A stretch of DNA of 64,000 nucleotides from the NCBI RefSeq assembly GCF_014636635.1, contig NZ_BMEO01000003.1, positions 62,001 to 126,000 on the forward strand, in the 5' to 3' direction. Numbering within the stretch: the stretch's first letter is position 1; every line of letters begins with the position of its first letter. The notes under the pieces are model-generated. The model ran no database searches, was not told the DNA's origin, and saw only the letters and a program-made list of their open reading frames with translations. Below, one piece after another: positions 35,775 through 45,452 of this stretch. The translations under genes were made by a program, and so were the position numbers. This DNA is from Marinicella pacifica (GTDB lineage Bacteria; Pseudomonadota; Gammaproteobacteria; Xanthomonadales; Marinicellaceae).

Positions 35775-35972
35775 GAAAGATGTTGACCGTTGGTGCCGTT
35801 GACTATTGGCGTCCTTGGTACCAAAGGTACAAGGCGGAAACCTCACAACATCTAAGGCTTCTCACTGCAAGGGTGAGCCGGCACACGGATGATTGTTTCC
35901 GGTTTCCTGTGGTTTTTAATTAGGGCCAAGGCATATGCAAACAGCTCTCGAACACCACAGTCAACATCATTA
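35775..35972 (-). ncRNA. ssrS: 6S RNA
   Basis: About 195 nt in the place where gammaproteobacteria carry ssrS, between zapA and ygfA on the same strand. The ends pair: GATGTTGAC (35960-35968, minus) with GTCAACATC (35779-35787). The conserved GAGAAGCCTTA and the CCTTGTACC...GGTACCAAGG stem match the 3' half of the E. coli RNA in form. A large internal bubble between them mimics an open promoter and binds sigma70 RNA polymerase. Ends are estimated. Confidence 0.85.
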
Positions 35973-35981
35973 AGGTTCATT

Positions 35982-36275
35982 CTAATCGTTCGCGAAAGCC
36001 TGTTCAAGTTTACCATTGAGTTTTTTTATGGCGCCCATCACTTCGGTGTCGTAATGGCGGTTGGTTGATTGCGCCTTAATAAGATCATGGGCAATGTTCA
36101 TGGCCGACATCAGAGCGATTTTTTCATAGGACAGGGCGCTGTTGTTTTGTTTAATCTCACGCATGATGCCGTCCAGATGATCAGCGGCCATTAACAGTGA
36201 CTGGCGTTCATCCGGCTCGCAACTGAACGGGTATTCCCGGTTGAGTAGTTTGACTGTTATGCGTTCTTTGCTCAT
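35982..36275 (-). CDS. zapA: Cell division protein ZapA
   Basis: 97 residues. ITVKLLNREYPFSCEPDE is the N-terminal ZapA domain, followed by helical IALMSAMNIAHDLIKAQ. ZapA cross-links FtsZ filaments at mid-cell. Its start overlaps the end of the ZapB-like gene by four bases; 6S RNA follows. Confidence 0.93.
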   Translation of the reverse strand: MSKERITVKLLNREYPFSCEPDERQSLLMAADHLDGIMREIKQNNSALSYEKIALMSAMNIAHDLIKAQSTNRHYDTEVMGAIKKLNGKLEQAFAND

Positions 36276-36475
36276 ACCGCTTGCTCCAGATTGCGCAACC
36301 GGGAAATCATAGATTCCAGCCGGGTTTTCGCCTGGTCATTTTTTTGCATGAGCCGGGCTTTTTCCTGGGTGAGTTCTTCCATGCGGGTTCGCAATGCATT
36401 ATTTTCAGCGGCAAATTGTTCAATTTTTTCGAGACATTTTTCAATATTTTTTTCTAATTCTTTAATATCATTCAT
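36272..36475 (-). CDS. ZapB-like coiled-coil protein (TIGR02449 type)
   Basis: 67 residues from the ATG at 36475. It is almost entirely a coiled coil with heptad pattern and the conserved ENNALRTRMEEL and RLESMISRLRNLEQ ends seen in the small protein encoded before zapA in many gammaproteobacteria. It is likely a division accessory protein working with ZapA. Its frame overlaps zapA (ATGA). The ribosome site is weak. Confidence 0.8.
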   Translation of the reverse strand: MNDIKELEKNIEKCLEKIEQFAAENNALRTRMEELTQEKARLMQKNDQAKTRLESMISRLRNLEQAV

Positions 36476-36634
36476 AATTTCATAAGCCGTCAATTAAGTC
36501 ACAAATCCTTAACAAGCCTCTTGATGCACATGGGTTATGACCCCATAATGGTCAGCAGCCGATTGAGCCATTGGAATACCAATGGATTTAATATAAATTG
36601 TAAATGAGAAAAGGTCAATAAACTTCTTAGCTTA

Positions 36635-36663
36635 TTGCCCCAAGTTTCTGAAAAATCTATAAA
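36635..36663 (+). promoter_or_regulatory. Promoter for ygfB, predicted leaderless
   Basis: TTGCCC (36635-36640), a 17-bp spacer and TATAAA (36658-36663). The expected start is near 36670, at or within the ATG (36668-36670). Confidence 0.5.
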
Positions 36664-36667
36664 ATAT

Positions 36668-37216
36668 ATGCAAATTCCTTACCAAGCCTTTGCTGAGCAC
36701 CTTAAATCTCTGGAAGTTCTGGCATCTCCGGCTGAACTGCATGCTCAGGCCAGTGCCATGCTGTGCTTTAATGCCGAGACCCAATACCAACAGTGGTTAC
36801 AATTAACCATGGCAGATTTTTGCTTGTCAGAAACAACACCACAGGCGGTGTCAGAGGTGTTTTCAGCCGTCTTCGAACTGGCCCAAAAAGAGCTCAAAGA
36901 TAATGACTATGGCTATCATTTAATTTTACCCGATGATCATGATGATTTAAGCGTACGATTGAAAGCAGTCTCTGACTGGGTTCAGGCTTTTATATCAGGA
37001 TTGGGCCAGGCCGGTTTTAGCCAGGTTGGATTAAGCGCTGAAAGTCGCGAGTTTATGGCTGATTTAAACGCCATTGGACAAATGGATAACCAGGTTGAGG
37101 GTTTGGAAAGTGATGAAATGGATTATCAACAGGTGGTGGAATATATTCGCTGTGGTGTGATGCTCTTATACACCGAATTAAACCACATCCAGCCCGGTGC
37201 CCAGCGCCTAAATTAA
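36668..37216 (+). CDS. ygfB: YgfB/UPF0149 family protein
   Basis: 182 residues from the ATG at 36668. It has the family's all-helical form: FAEHLKSLEVLASPAELHA near the N-terminus and FISGLGQAGF, GVMLLYTELNH toward the C-terminus. In Pseudomonas YgfB affects ampDh3 expression and beta-lactam tolerance; a general function is not settled. Divergent from the zapB-like/zapA operon. No ribosome site is visible, in line with the promoter position. Confidence 0.85.
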   Translation: MQIPYQAFAEHLKSLEVLASPAELHAQASAMLCFNAETQYQQWLQLTMADFCLSETTPQAVSEVFSAVFELAQKELKDNDYGYHLILPDDHDDLSVRLKAVSDWVQAFISGLGQAGFSQVGLSAESREFMADLNAIGQMDNQVEGLESDEMDYQQVVEYIRCGVMLLYTELNHIQPGAQRLN

Positions 37217-37276
37217 TCACCTTAAGCGGTGAAAATTAAACCCCTTCAAGAAAGTCCAAACTTCTGCACAAATAAC

Positions 37277-37305
37277 TTGCATCTTGGGACATAATTCAGT
37301 AACAT
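37277..37305 (+). promoter_or_regulatory. Promoter for rplM-rpsI
   Basis: TTGCAT (37277-37282), 17-bp spacer, TAACAT (37300-37305), then a GC-containing discriminator. It predicts an untranslated leader of about 70 nt. Confidence 0.55.
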
Positions 37306-37380
37306 TCCCGCACTTTGTGAATGGCCGAGCCTTGGATGGCACTTTCAAGTTTGGCCCCGGTTCAAATAACGTAGATAAAT

Positions 37381-37809
37381 ATGAAAACTTACAGCGCAAA
37401 AGCAGACGAAATTAACCGTGAATGGTTTTTGGTGGATGCCGAAGGAAAAACACTGGGTCGAATGGCCACTGAGATTGCCACCCGACTTCGCGGCAAGCAC
37501 AAGCCTGAATACACCCCGCATGTGGACACCGGTGATTATATTGTGGTCATCAATGCCGAAAAAGTAGCGGTCACCGGCAATAAAATGAATGCCAAAGTGT
37601 ACCAGCACCACACCGGTTATGTGGGTAATTTAAAAACCATCGGCCTTAAAGAAATGTTAGACAAACATCCCGAGCGGGTGATTGAGAAGGCCGTCAAAGG
37701 TATGTTGCCCAAAAATTCACTGGGCCGACAAATGTATCGTAAACTTAAAGTCTATGCCGGCAATGAGCATCCCCATGCCGCACAAGAGCCCAAAGCATTA
37801 GAGGTATAA
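37381..37809 (+). CDS. rplM: Ribosomal protein L13
   Basis: 142 residues, the normal length. [20 protein letters not shown] and the [20 protein letters not shown] block are typical of L13, an early assembly protein of the 50S subunit. It is cotranscribed with rpsI two bases downstream. In E. coli L13 represses this operon from its leader; whether that holds here is unknown. Confidence 0.97.
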   Translation: MKTYSAKADEINREWFLVDAEGKTLGRMATEIATRLRGKHKPEYTPHVDTGDYIVVINAEKVAVTGNKMNAKVYQHHTGYVGNLKTIGLKEMLDKHPERVIEKAVKGMLPKNSLGRQMYRKLKVYAGNEHPHAAQEPKALEV

Positions 37810-37811
37810 CC

Positions 37812-38204
37812 ATGGCAACAGAACAATATTATGGAACAGGACGCAGAAAATCTTCATCAGCACGGGTTTTTTTAACGCCGGGATCCGGGAAGATTGTGAT
37901 CAACGACAAAGACATTAAAGATTACTTTGGCCGGGAAACAGCCCGCATGCTGGCACGTCAACCTTTGGAGCGACTGGGTCTTGATGATCAGTTTGATGTG
38001 CGGTGTACAGTGACAGGCGGTGGTATCACCGGTCAGGCCGGTGCCATTCGTTTGGGTTTATCTCGGGCTTTACTGGAATCAGATGACTCATTAAAGAGTG
38101 CGTTAAAAGAACATAACTTTTTAACCCGCGATGCACGAAAAGTTGAACGTAAAAAAGTGGGTCTGCGCAAAGCACGGCGTTCGGTTCAATTCTCTAAACG
38201 TTAA
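37812..38204 (+). CDS. rpsI: Ribosomal protein S9
   Basis: 130 residues ending in the conserved SVQFSKR, whose C-terminal Lys-Arg contacts tRNA in the P site. [14 protein letters not shown] and [18 protein letters not shown] are further S9 signatures. Second gene of the rplM operon; a terminator follows. Confidence 0.97.
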   Translation: MATEQYYGTGRRKSSSARVFLTPGSGKIVINDKDIKDYFGRETARMLARQPLERLGLDDQFDVRCTVTGGGITGQAGAIRLGLSRALLESDDSLKSALKEHNFLTRDARKVERKKVGLRKARRSVQFSKR

Positions 38205-38225
38205 ACACTTTATCAGTGGATACAT

Positions 38226-38255
38226 TAAAACCGGCTTTTTGGGCCGGTTTTTTTG
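38226..38255 (+). terminator. Rho-independent terminator after rpsI
   Basis: AAACCGGC and GCCGGTTT pair around a TTTTTGG loop and run into TTTTTTT, 22 bp after the rpsI stop. Confidence 0.85.
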
Positions 38256-38346
38256 TGCGCCGAGATAACCCAAAAAGATTTGATATTTCAAAAAAAATGT
38301 AACAAAAGCGTAAATCGGGCCAAATTTGCTTGCTTTAAGTCCAATA

Positions 38347-39399
38347 ATGCGAAACAAGCGCTCAATTCTTGTGCGCAGTTCTGGTAAAATCATCACCGTT
38401 TCTTCCCCGAGTATATTGCCCTTGATACATGGTGCCGAAAAGAATAAAGGATTCAGTACGCTGGATACAGTGGCCTATGCACTGGTCTTTTTGTGTTTTA
38501 ATGGTTTTTTGGGCTGGCTTTTTCTGCAGACATTACCTATAAAACAAGAATTTGATTTCTGGCTGGTGGGTCTTTATTGTATTCTGTCATTGGTTTCATA
38601 CTATTATTTTGTACTCAATGATTTATTGGCTTCACAGTTAAAAGGCCGGTCTATGGCGCTGGGTTTTTTGTTTGCCCATGGGGCTTTTACTTTTATTGGC
38701 TATGCCCAAGTTTTTCAGATGCCTGAAAATATGGTGTGGTACATCAGTGGCGGTTTGTTGGTGTCTGCCTATGTATTTGGCGCTTATGGTGCCACCCGTT
38801 TCTCCCATTACAACAGTCAAACCCGCGAGATGATGCGCTTAAGCAGTGAAACTGATGAACTTACCGGTTTGTTTAATCGCCGTCACTATGCCCGCTATAG
38901 CCAACAACTGATCACTTCCTTGCAGAACAAATCCAAGCCTTTGTCGGTGATTATGTTTGATTTGGATGATTTTAAGCAAATCAATGATAACTTAGGTCAT
39001 GCCGCCGGTGATGTGGTTTTAATCGAGATCGGCCGCATTATGCTTAATAACTTAAGGAAATCTGATTATGCTTACCGTTGGGGCGGCGAGGAGTTTTTGG
39101 TATTGTTGCCTCAAGCCGATTTAATCGCGGGGGAACAAGTGGCCAATAAAATAATTGCACAGGTGGCTGCGGCCACATTTCATTATCACAAGCACGACAT
39201 TCGGTTGACCATCAGTGCCGGTTTGGCTGAATACAGCCATCAGGACGATTACTTACAGCAAACCATAAAACGCGCCGACAAAGCCTTATATCAGGCCAAA
39301 CAGCAAGGCAAAAATCAAGCGGTGCTGGCCTCTGATGAATCGCCGGATATGGCATTGTCCAGCGAAATAAATAAGCCGACTCAAGCACAAACCGAATAA
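38347..39399 (+). CDS. Membrane diguanylate cyclase (GGDEF)
   Basis: 350 residues from the ATG at 38347; the exact start is uncertain. The N-terminal half holds four or five transmembrane helices and no recognised sensor domain. The GGDEF domain (about 175-335) has an active GGEEF and, five residues before it, RKSD, the inhibitory I-site, so c-di-GMP feedback is likely. DELTGLFNRRHYARYSQQL and FDLDDFKQINDNLGHAAGD are typical. It should make c-di-GMP, tying a membrane signal to attachment or motility; pilW lies in the same region. Confidence 0.88.
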   Translation: MRNKRSILVRSSGKIITVSSPSILPLIHGAEKNKGFSTLDTVAYALVFLCFNGFLGWLFLQTLPIKQEFDFWLVGLYCILSLVSYYYFVLNDLLASQLKGRSMALGFLFAHGAFTFIGYAQVFQMPENMVWYISGGLLVSAYVFGAYGATRFSHYNSQTREMMRLSSETDELTGLFNRRHYARYSQQLITSLQNKSKPLSVIMFDLDDFKQINDNLGHAAGDVVLIEIGRIMLNNLRKSDYAYRWGGEEFLVLLPQADLIAGEQVANKIIAQVAAATFHYHKHDIRLTISAGLAEYSHQDDYLQQTIKRADKALYQAKQQGKNQAVLASDESPDMALSSEINKPTQAQTE

Positions 39400-39506
39400 A
39401 GAAGTGTCCTTGGGCATTGGCCTTGGGTTCACGCTTTTGCTTTTAATTCACACATTTCGCTGTTTTACGGGGAAGCGACATTTTGAATTAAGCCTGCTGC
39501 TGAGTG

Positions 39507-39557
39507 AAATCTCTGCATAAGTTAAGAATTCAGTTTAAAAAACCAATGCAGAGATTT
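39507..39557. repeat. Inverted repeat resembling the end of the 160-bp MITE
   Basis: AAATCTCTGCAT (39507-39518) and ATGCAGAGATTT (39546-39557) pair across a 27-base centre, between the convergent GGDEF and fadJ genes. The CTCTGCATAAGT part matches the terminal repeats of the element at 48831-48990, so it may be an internally deleted relative. T-runs next to the arms could make it work as a terminator. Confidence 0.5.
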
Positions 39558-39564
39558 TTGATTT

Positions 39565-41667
39565 TTATGAATAAAAAAGTTCTTCTGCGGCAGCCTTTTC
39601 AGTCAATAATTGTGCGGGGTCGAATCGGTTGCCGTGCTGTTTTGCCAGCCGGTTGAGGGTTTCGCAGATCTCCTGAGCGCCCCGGGTGTCGATATATCTG
39701 AACGGACCGCCGGTAAACGGCGGAAAGCCCAGACCCAAAATGGCCGCTAAATCACCATCGGCTGCACTATCTAAAATGCCTTCCTGAAAACAATGTACAC
39801 ATTCATTCACAAAAATCAGACCAATACGGTCTTGAATAGTGGCTTTATCCATAGGTTTTCTGTCTTCGCCGCCAAAATATTCATAGATATCAGTGTTGAC
39901 TGTTTTGCGGCCTTTTTTGGGGTAGCGGTAAAATCCTTTACCCGATTTGCGGCCATAGAGTTTGGCTTCAGCCAGTTTTTGCACCGTGTCATCCTGTTCG
40001 ATACCCCGTTCGCTGAATAAATCGCCCAACGCGCCGCGGGCGATGTGCGCACCCACATCAATGCCGACTTCATCCATTAATGCCAGTGGCCCCACCGGAA
40101 ACCCCCAGTCTTTCATGGCATTATCCACATCTTCGATTTTGGCGCCGTCATGGAGTACCTTAATGGCTTCATGGGTCATGGCTGATAATACCCGTGTGGT
40201 GTAAAAACCCGGACCGTCTTTCACCACGACAACGGTTTTGCCTTGTTTGACACCTACATTTATGGCCATCTGGCGGGCTTTTTTAGCTGTTTTATCGGTG
40301 ACAATGACTTCTAAAAGTGGCATTTTAGGTACCGGTGAAAAATAGTGCATACCCACCACATTATTAGGGTTGCTTGAGTTTTTGGTGATATCGGCTAATG
40401 GCAGTGATGAGGTATTGGTGGCAAAAATTGTACTTTTTTTGCAGCGTTTTTCGGTATCAGCCAGTATTTTTTGTTTCAGGCCTAAATCTTCAAAAACGGC
40501 TTCAATAATTAAATCCGCTTCACAAATGGCGTCGTCATCCAGCGTGGTTTCGATGTTTGCCATCAAACGATCTCGATCCACTGCCGTCATGGCTTTTTTG
40601 CGCACCAGTTTGGTGAAATCATCCCAGATTGTTTTCAGGGCCGACGCGATGCCTTCGGCACTGATGTCCTTCAGTATCACATGGTAACCATTTTTAATGG
40701 AGACTTCCGTAATCCCTGCGCCCATAAAGCCGGCACCAATCATGGTGATGGCATCTGTGTTTTCGGTTTTGTTGTTATTTTTGAGTTTTTTATTGTCTTG
40801 AATGGCCAGAAACAAGCGGATGAGGTTTTGGCTTTCAGGGCTGCTGTGCAGTTCGCCAAAAGCGATGGCTTCGGCTTCTAAACCGGCTTGCAAGCCGTCT
40901 TCCAGACCAATTTCCACACAATCCAGTATTTTTAGAGGTGCCGGATAATTACCACGTGTTTTTTTCATCACCGTTTCACGGGCTTTTTTCAGCACATAAT
41001 TACGCCCCACAGAGGTGTTAAGGGCTTTATCCAACAGTGATTGTTTTTTGGGGCGGCGTTTTATGGGGCTGTGCGCCTGTTGTAAAGCGGCCTGGTACAG
41101 ACCTTCTTTGTGAATCAGTTCATCCACCAGGCCGTTTTTCTTGGCGCTGTAGGGATATATATTCTTGCCGGTCAACAGCGCATCCAGGCCATAGCGCAGG
41201 GACGTGAGTTTAATCAGCCGCTGTGTGCCGCCGCCACCCGGTAACAGGCCCAGTTTCATTTCCGGTAAACCAAATACGGTTTTATCGTCGGTGGTGGCAA
41301 TGCGGTAATGACAGGCCATGGCCACTTCCAGGCCGCCGCCGAGACAAGCGCCATTGATGGCCGCAATCACCGGTTTTTTGAGTCTGCTCAGGCGTGTCAG
41401 AATCTGGTTGCCCTCGCGGGACAGTTTGGTGGCTTCTTCAGACGTTTCCATACGCTGAAAATCTTTAATATCAGCACCGGCGATAAAGCAGTTGGGTTTT
41501 TTGGAGATCAACACCGCAGCTTTAATCTCATCATTTTCTTCGATGGTGTCTAACAAAGTCCTGAAATCATCCAGCATAGCCACAGATAAGGTGTTGACCT
41601 CCGAACCCGGTTGATCCATCCAGATGGTGGCAATATTGTTATTAATGTCTAATTCAAAATTGGCCAT
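39565..41667 (-). CDS. fadJ: Multifunctional fatty-acid oxidation protein, alpha subunit FadJ
   Basis: 700 residues. The hydratase/isomerase domain is N-terminal (INGACLGGGLEVAMACHYRI and LPEMKLGLLPGGGGTQRL, both catalytic Glu present). The dehydrogenase domain follows (MIGAGFMGAGI at about 313, EAVFEDLGLKQ, HYFSPVPKMPLLEV). This is the FadB/FadJ order and length. It works with FadI, encoded five bases upstream. E. coli FadIJ handles anaerobic and medium-chain oxidation. It is a second, complete system in this window besides the FadN-type one. Confidence 0.93.
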   Translation of the reverse strand: MANFELDINNNIATIWMDQPGSEVNTLSVAMLDDFRTLLDTIEENDEIKAAVLISKKPNCFIAGADIKDFQRMETSEEATKLSREGNQILTRLSRLKKPVIAAINGACLGGGLEVAMACHYRIATTDDKTVFGLPEMKLGLLPGGGGTQRLIKLTSLRYGLDALLTGKNIYPYSAKKNGLVDELIHKEGLYQAALQQAHSPIKRRPKKQSLLDKALNTSVGRNYVLKKARETVMKKTRGNYPAPLKILDCVEIGLEDGLQAGLEAEAIAFGELHSSPESQNLIRLFLAIQDNKKLKNNNKTENTDAITMIGAGFMGAGITEVSIKNGYHVILKDISAEGIASALKTIWDDFTKLVRKKAMTAVDRDRLMANIETTLDDDAICEADLIIEAVFEDLGLKQKILADTEKRCKKSTIFATNTSSLPLADITKNSSNPNNVVGMHYFSPVPKMPLLEVIVTDKTAKKARQMAINVGVKQGKTVVVVKDGPGFYTTRVLSAMTHEAIKVLHDGAKIEDVDNAMKDWGFPVGPLALMDEVGIDVGAHIARGALGDLFSERGIEQDDTVQKLAEAKLYGRKSGKGFYRYPKKGRKTVNTDIYEYFGGEDRKPMDKATIQDRIGLIFVNECVHCFQEGILDSAADGDLAAILGLGFPPFTGGPFRYIDTRGAQEICETLNRLAKQHGNRFDPAQLLTEKAAAEELFYS

Positions 41668-41671
41668 GATG

Positions 41672-42967
41672 TTATCCTATTTTTTTCAGTAAAATTGAAG
41701 AACCCAATCCACCGGCAGCGCAGGCACTGATCAATGCGTATTGACCGTCTGATTGCAGTAAGCGGCGTTTGGCTGCGGTTAACAGGCGACTGCCGGTGGC
41801 ACCAAACGGATGTCCCAGAGACAGTGAACCACCCTGGGTGTTAATTTTTTCCAAAGGTATTTCACCCACCGGTTGATCCAGTCCAAGTTGATTCTTACAA
41901 AATGTAGGGTCTTGTAAAGCCGCTAGATTGGCCAGTACCTGACCGGCAAATGCTTCATGTATTTCAAACACATCAATGTCATCCAGCGTTAGATCAGCTT
42001 CCTTAAGCAAACGGCTGATGGTATAGGCCGGTCCCAATAATAATTCACCTTTGGGTGTTTGACCTGAATAGACGTAGCCTTCAATCACCACGCTTGGGTT
42101 AAGTTTTCTTTTTCTGGCTTCTTCAAGGCTCATCAGCAAACTCACTGATGCGCCGTCTGTTATGGGTGAGGCATTACCGGCTGTGACCGTTCCATGCGGC
42201 TTAACAAACACCGGCTTTAAAGAGGCCAGTTTTTCCATGGAACTGTCAGCATAAAAAGTATTATCCTGTTTGATAACTTCAAAGTCAGGGTGAATGGTGA
42301 TAAATTCTACTTCTTGCTCAAACTGGCCGTCTTCCCAGGCCTTGGCGGCTAACTGGTGTGAGCGCAAAGCATAGGCATCTTGCTGTTCACGGCTGATATT
42401 AAATTTCGCGGCCAATTGATCGGCATCCTGACCCATGGTTAAACCGGTGGAGAATTCAGCAATCGCCGGGGTCTCAGGAACCAAGGACTTAAATTTAAAT
42501 TGTTTAAACACCTGCCAGTAATCCTTAAAGCCTTTGGCTTTCTGGGCTTGCATCAGGGTTTTCTTTAAATCATGACTGATTCTAACCGGGGCATCAGACA
42601 TCGACTCCACACCGCCGGCCAGACCGATATTGATGGCACCGGACTGAATGTCCTGAGCGGTGTTTGTGATCGCTCGGTTGCCCGAAATACAGGCCATGGT
42701 GACCGTGTATGCAGGCGTTTTAACGTCAATGCCGGCACCAATCATGGCTTCTCTGGCCACGTTCGACGTGGCGGCATTTTGAATCACATTGCCCATGATA
42801 AGCTGATCACAGTCCGATTGTAAAAAATCATAACGGTGTTTAATCTGATTGAGTGTCATGCGCGCTAAATCATAGGCCTTGAGGTCCTGGGCTTTACCAC
42901 CCGGTGCCTTCATAAACGGGGTGCGAACGCCATCGATGACAGCCACTTGCGAGTCTTTGAAAATCAT
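41672..42967 (-). CDS. fadI: Acetyl-CoA C-acyltransferase FadI
   Basis: 431 residues, the length of FadI rather than FadA. Active-site C93 is in TMACISGNRAI; the C-terminal His and Cys are in SLGHPFGATGSRLL and ISACAAGGLGSS. It is the thiolase partner of FadJ. First gene of the fadIJ operon; its upstream gap of 321 bp is shared with the divergent EF-G gene and otherwise holds only the EF-G promoter and leader. Confidence 0.93.
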   Translation of the reverse strand: MIFKDSQVAVIDGVRTPFMKAPGGKAQDLKAYDLARMTLNQIKHRYDFLQSDCDQLIMGNVIQNAATSNVAREAMIGAGIDVKTPAYTVTMACISGNRAITNTAQDIQSGAINIGLAGGVESMSDAPVRISHDLKKTLMQAQKAKGFKDYWQVFKQFKFKSLVPETPAIAEFSTGLTMGQDADQLAAKFNISREQQDAYALRSHQLAAKAWEDGQFEQEVEFITIHPDFEVIKQDNTFYADSSMEKLASLKPVFVKPHGTVTAGNASPITDGASVSLLMSLEEARKRKLNPSVVIEGYVYSGQTPKGELLLGPAYTISRLLKEADLTLDDIDVFEIHEAFAGQVLANLAALQDPTFCKNQLGLDQPVGEIPLEKINTQGGSLSLGHPFGATGSRLLTAAKRRLLQSDGQYALISACAAGGLGSSILLKKIG

Positions 42968-43116
42968 TTTTATCCGTTGATAGGTAGAATACTTAACATT
43001 GTCACCATACGCCTGCGTATTGTCAAGTTTTAGCGTTTCTTATCTAACCCCACCGGCGGCATAAGACCGGGAAATTCCCAGGAATTGAAAAAATCATTAA
43101 ATAAGACAGGAAATCC

Positions 43117-43145
43117 TTAACCTGAAGGCGGTTTTGGTGTAGAAT
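43117..43145 (+). promoter_or_regulatory. Promoter for the EF-G gene with GC-rich discriminator
   Basis: TTAACC (43117-43122), 17-bp spacer, TAGAAT (43140-43145), then GCGCGC. A GC-rich discriminator of this kind is typical of stringently controlled translation genes. It predicts a leader of about 135 nt. Confidence 0.55.
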
Positions 43146-43288
43146 GCGCGCACTTTGGGGCAGGTAAAAATTTATTAAGCGGCTTTTGCTCAATTGGCAT
43201 CCAGGCAACGGGCTGTGCAAATTAAGCAAAGGCTACTTATTGATGGCTGTTCCCGAATTACTTTTTAACAAGACATACGAAGGCAATC

Positions 43289-45376
43289 ATGACAACAGAT
43301 TTAAGCAAATACAGAAACATTGGTATTTTCGCGCACGTTGATGCAGGTAAAACCACCACCACCGAGCGTATTTTAGGTTTAACCGGAAAAATTCATAAAA
43401 TGGGTGACACCCATGACGGTGATGCCACCACTGATTTTATGGATCAGGAACGCGAACGTGGTATCACAATTCAATCAGCGGCCACCAGTTGCATGTGGAA
43501 TGACCACCGTTTAAACATTATTGACACACCGGGTCACGTTGACTTCACCGTTGAAGTGTACCGTTCATTAAAAGTATTGGACGGCGGTGTGGGTGTATTC
43601 TGTGGATCCGGTGGTGTTGAGCCGCAATCGGAAACCAACTGGCGTTATGCGAATGATTCAAAAGTTGCCCGTATCATATTTGTGAATAAACTTGACCGCA
43701 TTGGTGCTGATTTCCTGAATGTGGTTAAACAGGTTAAAGAAGTATTGGGTGCCACACCCCTGGTGATGACTTTGCCGATTGGCCGTGAAGACGCATTCAA
43801 AGGCGTGGTTGATGTGCTTGAGCGCAAAGCCTATGTCTGGGACGCCAGCGGTGATCCTTTGGCCTACACGGTCGAAGAGGTGCCGGCTGATATGGTTGAT
43901 CAGGTGGAAGAGTTCCGTGAAGCGATGATTGAAACGGCTTTGGAACAGGACGATGAAGCCTTAGAAAAATACTTAGAAGGCGAAGAACCCTCCATTGAAA
44001 CCATCAAAAAATGTATCCGTCAGGGTACCAATAAACTGGCTTTTTTCCCCACCTACTGTGGTTCAGCTTTTAAAAATAAAGGCGTGCAATTGGTGTTAAA
44101 CGCGGTGGTTGATTACTTACCCGCTCCCACTGAAGTGCCACCACAACCTGAAGTGGATCTGGAAGGTAATGAAACCGGAAAATTCGCCATAGTTGACCCC
44201 AAAAAACCTTTGCGTGCCTTGGCGTTCAAAATCATGGATGACCGTTACGGTGCTTTAACCTTTATTCGAATCTATTCAGGTGTGCTGGAAAAAGGCACAA
44301 CCGTACTGAATACCTTTACTGGTAAAACTGAACGTATTGGTCGTATTGTTGAAATGCATGCCGATGCCCGTGAAGAACTTGAATCAGCTCAAGCTGGTGA
44401 TATTGTCGCTGTGTTGGGTATGAAAAATGTACAAACCGGTCATACCCTGTGTGACCCTGACAATCCGGCCACTTTAGAGCCGATGGTGTTCCCCGATCCG
44501 GTTATTTCGATGGCTGTGGCGCCAAAAGATAAAGCGGCTGCTGAAAAACTGGGTGTTATCTTAGGTAAAATGATTAAAGAAGACCCGTCTTTCCAGGTTG
44601 AAACCGATGAAGATTCCGGTGAAACCATCTTAAAAGGAATGGGTGAGCTTCACTTGGACATTAAAGTGGATATTTTGAAGCGTACCCATGGTGTTGAAGT
44701 GGAAGTGGGTCAGCCGCAAGTGGCTTACCGTGAAGCCATCACCGCGCCGGTGACTGACTCTTACACCCATAAGAAACAATCCGGTGGTTCAGGTCAGTTC
44801 GGTAAAATTGATTACACCATTGAGCCCGGTGAAACCGGTTCAGGTTACGTTTTTGAATCCACGGTAACCGGTGGTAATGTACCCAAAGAATACTGGCAGG
44901 CGATTGAAAAAGGCTTTCAGTCAATGATGCAAGAAGGGACTTTGGCCGGCTATCCGTTGCAGGATTTAAAATTCACCCTACAAGATGGTCAATACCATGC
45001 GGTTGACTCCTCAACCATGGCCTTTGAGGCTGCGGCCAAAGGCGCTTACCGACAATCGATTCCAAAAGCCAAACCACAACTGATGGAACCCATCATGAAA
45101 GTGGACGTGTTTACCCCTGAAGACCATGTGGGTGATGTGATTGGTGACTTAAACCGTCGTCGCGGTATGATTAAATCGCAGGATCCAACCGCCACCGGTG
45201 TGCGCATTAAAGCCGATGTGCCATTATCTGAGATGTTTGGTTACATTGGTTCGCTGCGTACCATGACCTCAGGTCGCGGACAATTCTCCATGGAGTTTTC
45301 GCACTACATGCCTTGTCCTTCAAACATCGCTGATGAAGTGATTGAAGCAGCCAGAGAGCGACGCAAAGCCAGCTAA
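43289..45376 (+). CDS. Elongation factor G, FusA2/FusB type
   Basis: 695 residues. GTPase motifs: [14 protein letters not shown] (P-loop), [20 protein letters not shown] and NKLDRIG. Domains II-V follow. [18 protein letters not shown] and the C-terminal [15 protein letters not shown] match the second EF-G found in many gammaproteobacteria, as I remember it. It is not beside rpsL, rpsG or tuf, so the usual str-operon fusA is presumably elsewhere. Paralogous EF-Gs may favour translocation or ribosome recycling; the split here is unknown. A long leader and a terminator frame it as a single gene. Confidence 0.9.
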   Translation: MTTDLSKYRNIGIFAHVDAGKTTTTERILGLTGKIHKMGDTHDGDATTDFMDQERERGITIQSAATSCMWNDHRLNIIDTPGHVDFTVEVYRSLKVLDGGVGVFCGSGGVEPQSETNWRYANDSKVARIIFVNKLDRIGADFLNVVKQVKEVLGATPLVMTLPIGREDAFKGVVDVLERKAYVWDASGDPLAYTVEEVPADMVDQVEEFREAMIETALEQDDEALEKYLEGEEPSIETIKKCIRQGTNKLAFFPTYCGSAFKNKGVQLVLNAVVDYLPAPTEVPPQPEVDLEGNETGKFAIVDPKKPLRALAFKIMDDRYGALTFIRIYSGVLEKGTTVLNTFTGKTERIGRIVEMHADAREELESAQAGDIVAVLGMKNVQTGHTLCDPDNPATLEPMVFPDPVISMAVAPKDKAAAEKLGVILGKMIKEDPSFQVETDEDSGETILKGMGELHLDIKVDILKRTHGVEVEVGQPQVAYREAITAPVTDSYTHKKQSGGSGQFGKIDYTIEPGETGSGYVFESTVTGGNVPKEYWQAIEKGFQSMMQEGTLAGYPLQDLKFTLQDGQYHAVDSSTMAFEAAAKGAYRQSIPKAKPQLMEPIMKVDVFTPEDHVGDVIGDLNRRRGMIKSQDPTATGVRIKADVPLSEMFGYIGSLRTMTSGRGQFSMEFSHYMPCPSNIADEVIEAARERRKAS

Positions 45377-45397
45377 ATTAAGCGGAAAAGCGTATGA

Positions 45398-45430
45398 TAA
45401 AAAGGGCGGCTATTAAGCGGCCCTTTTTTG
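45398..45430 (+). terminator. Rho-independent terminator after the EF-G gene
   Basis: AAAAGGGC pairs with GCCCTTTT around a short loop, followed by a run of six or seven T, 25 bp after the stop codon. Confidence 0.75.
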
Positions 45431-45452
45431 TGCCTTGGGTTAAAATAACACC

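Noticed and set aside
35591-35824. 77-codon minus-strand frame across the 6S RNA 3' end
   Set aside because: It overlaps both 6S RNA and ygfA in another frame and is better explained by the structured RNA.
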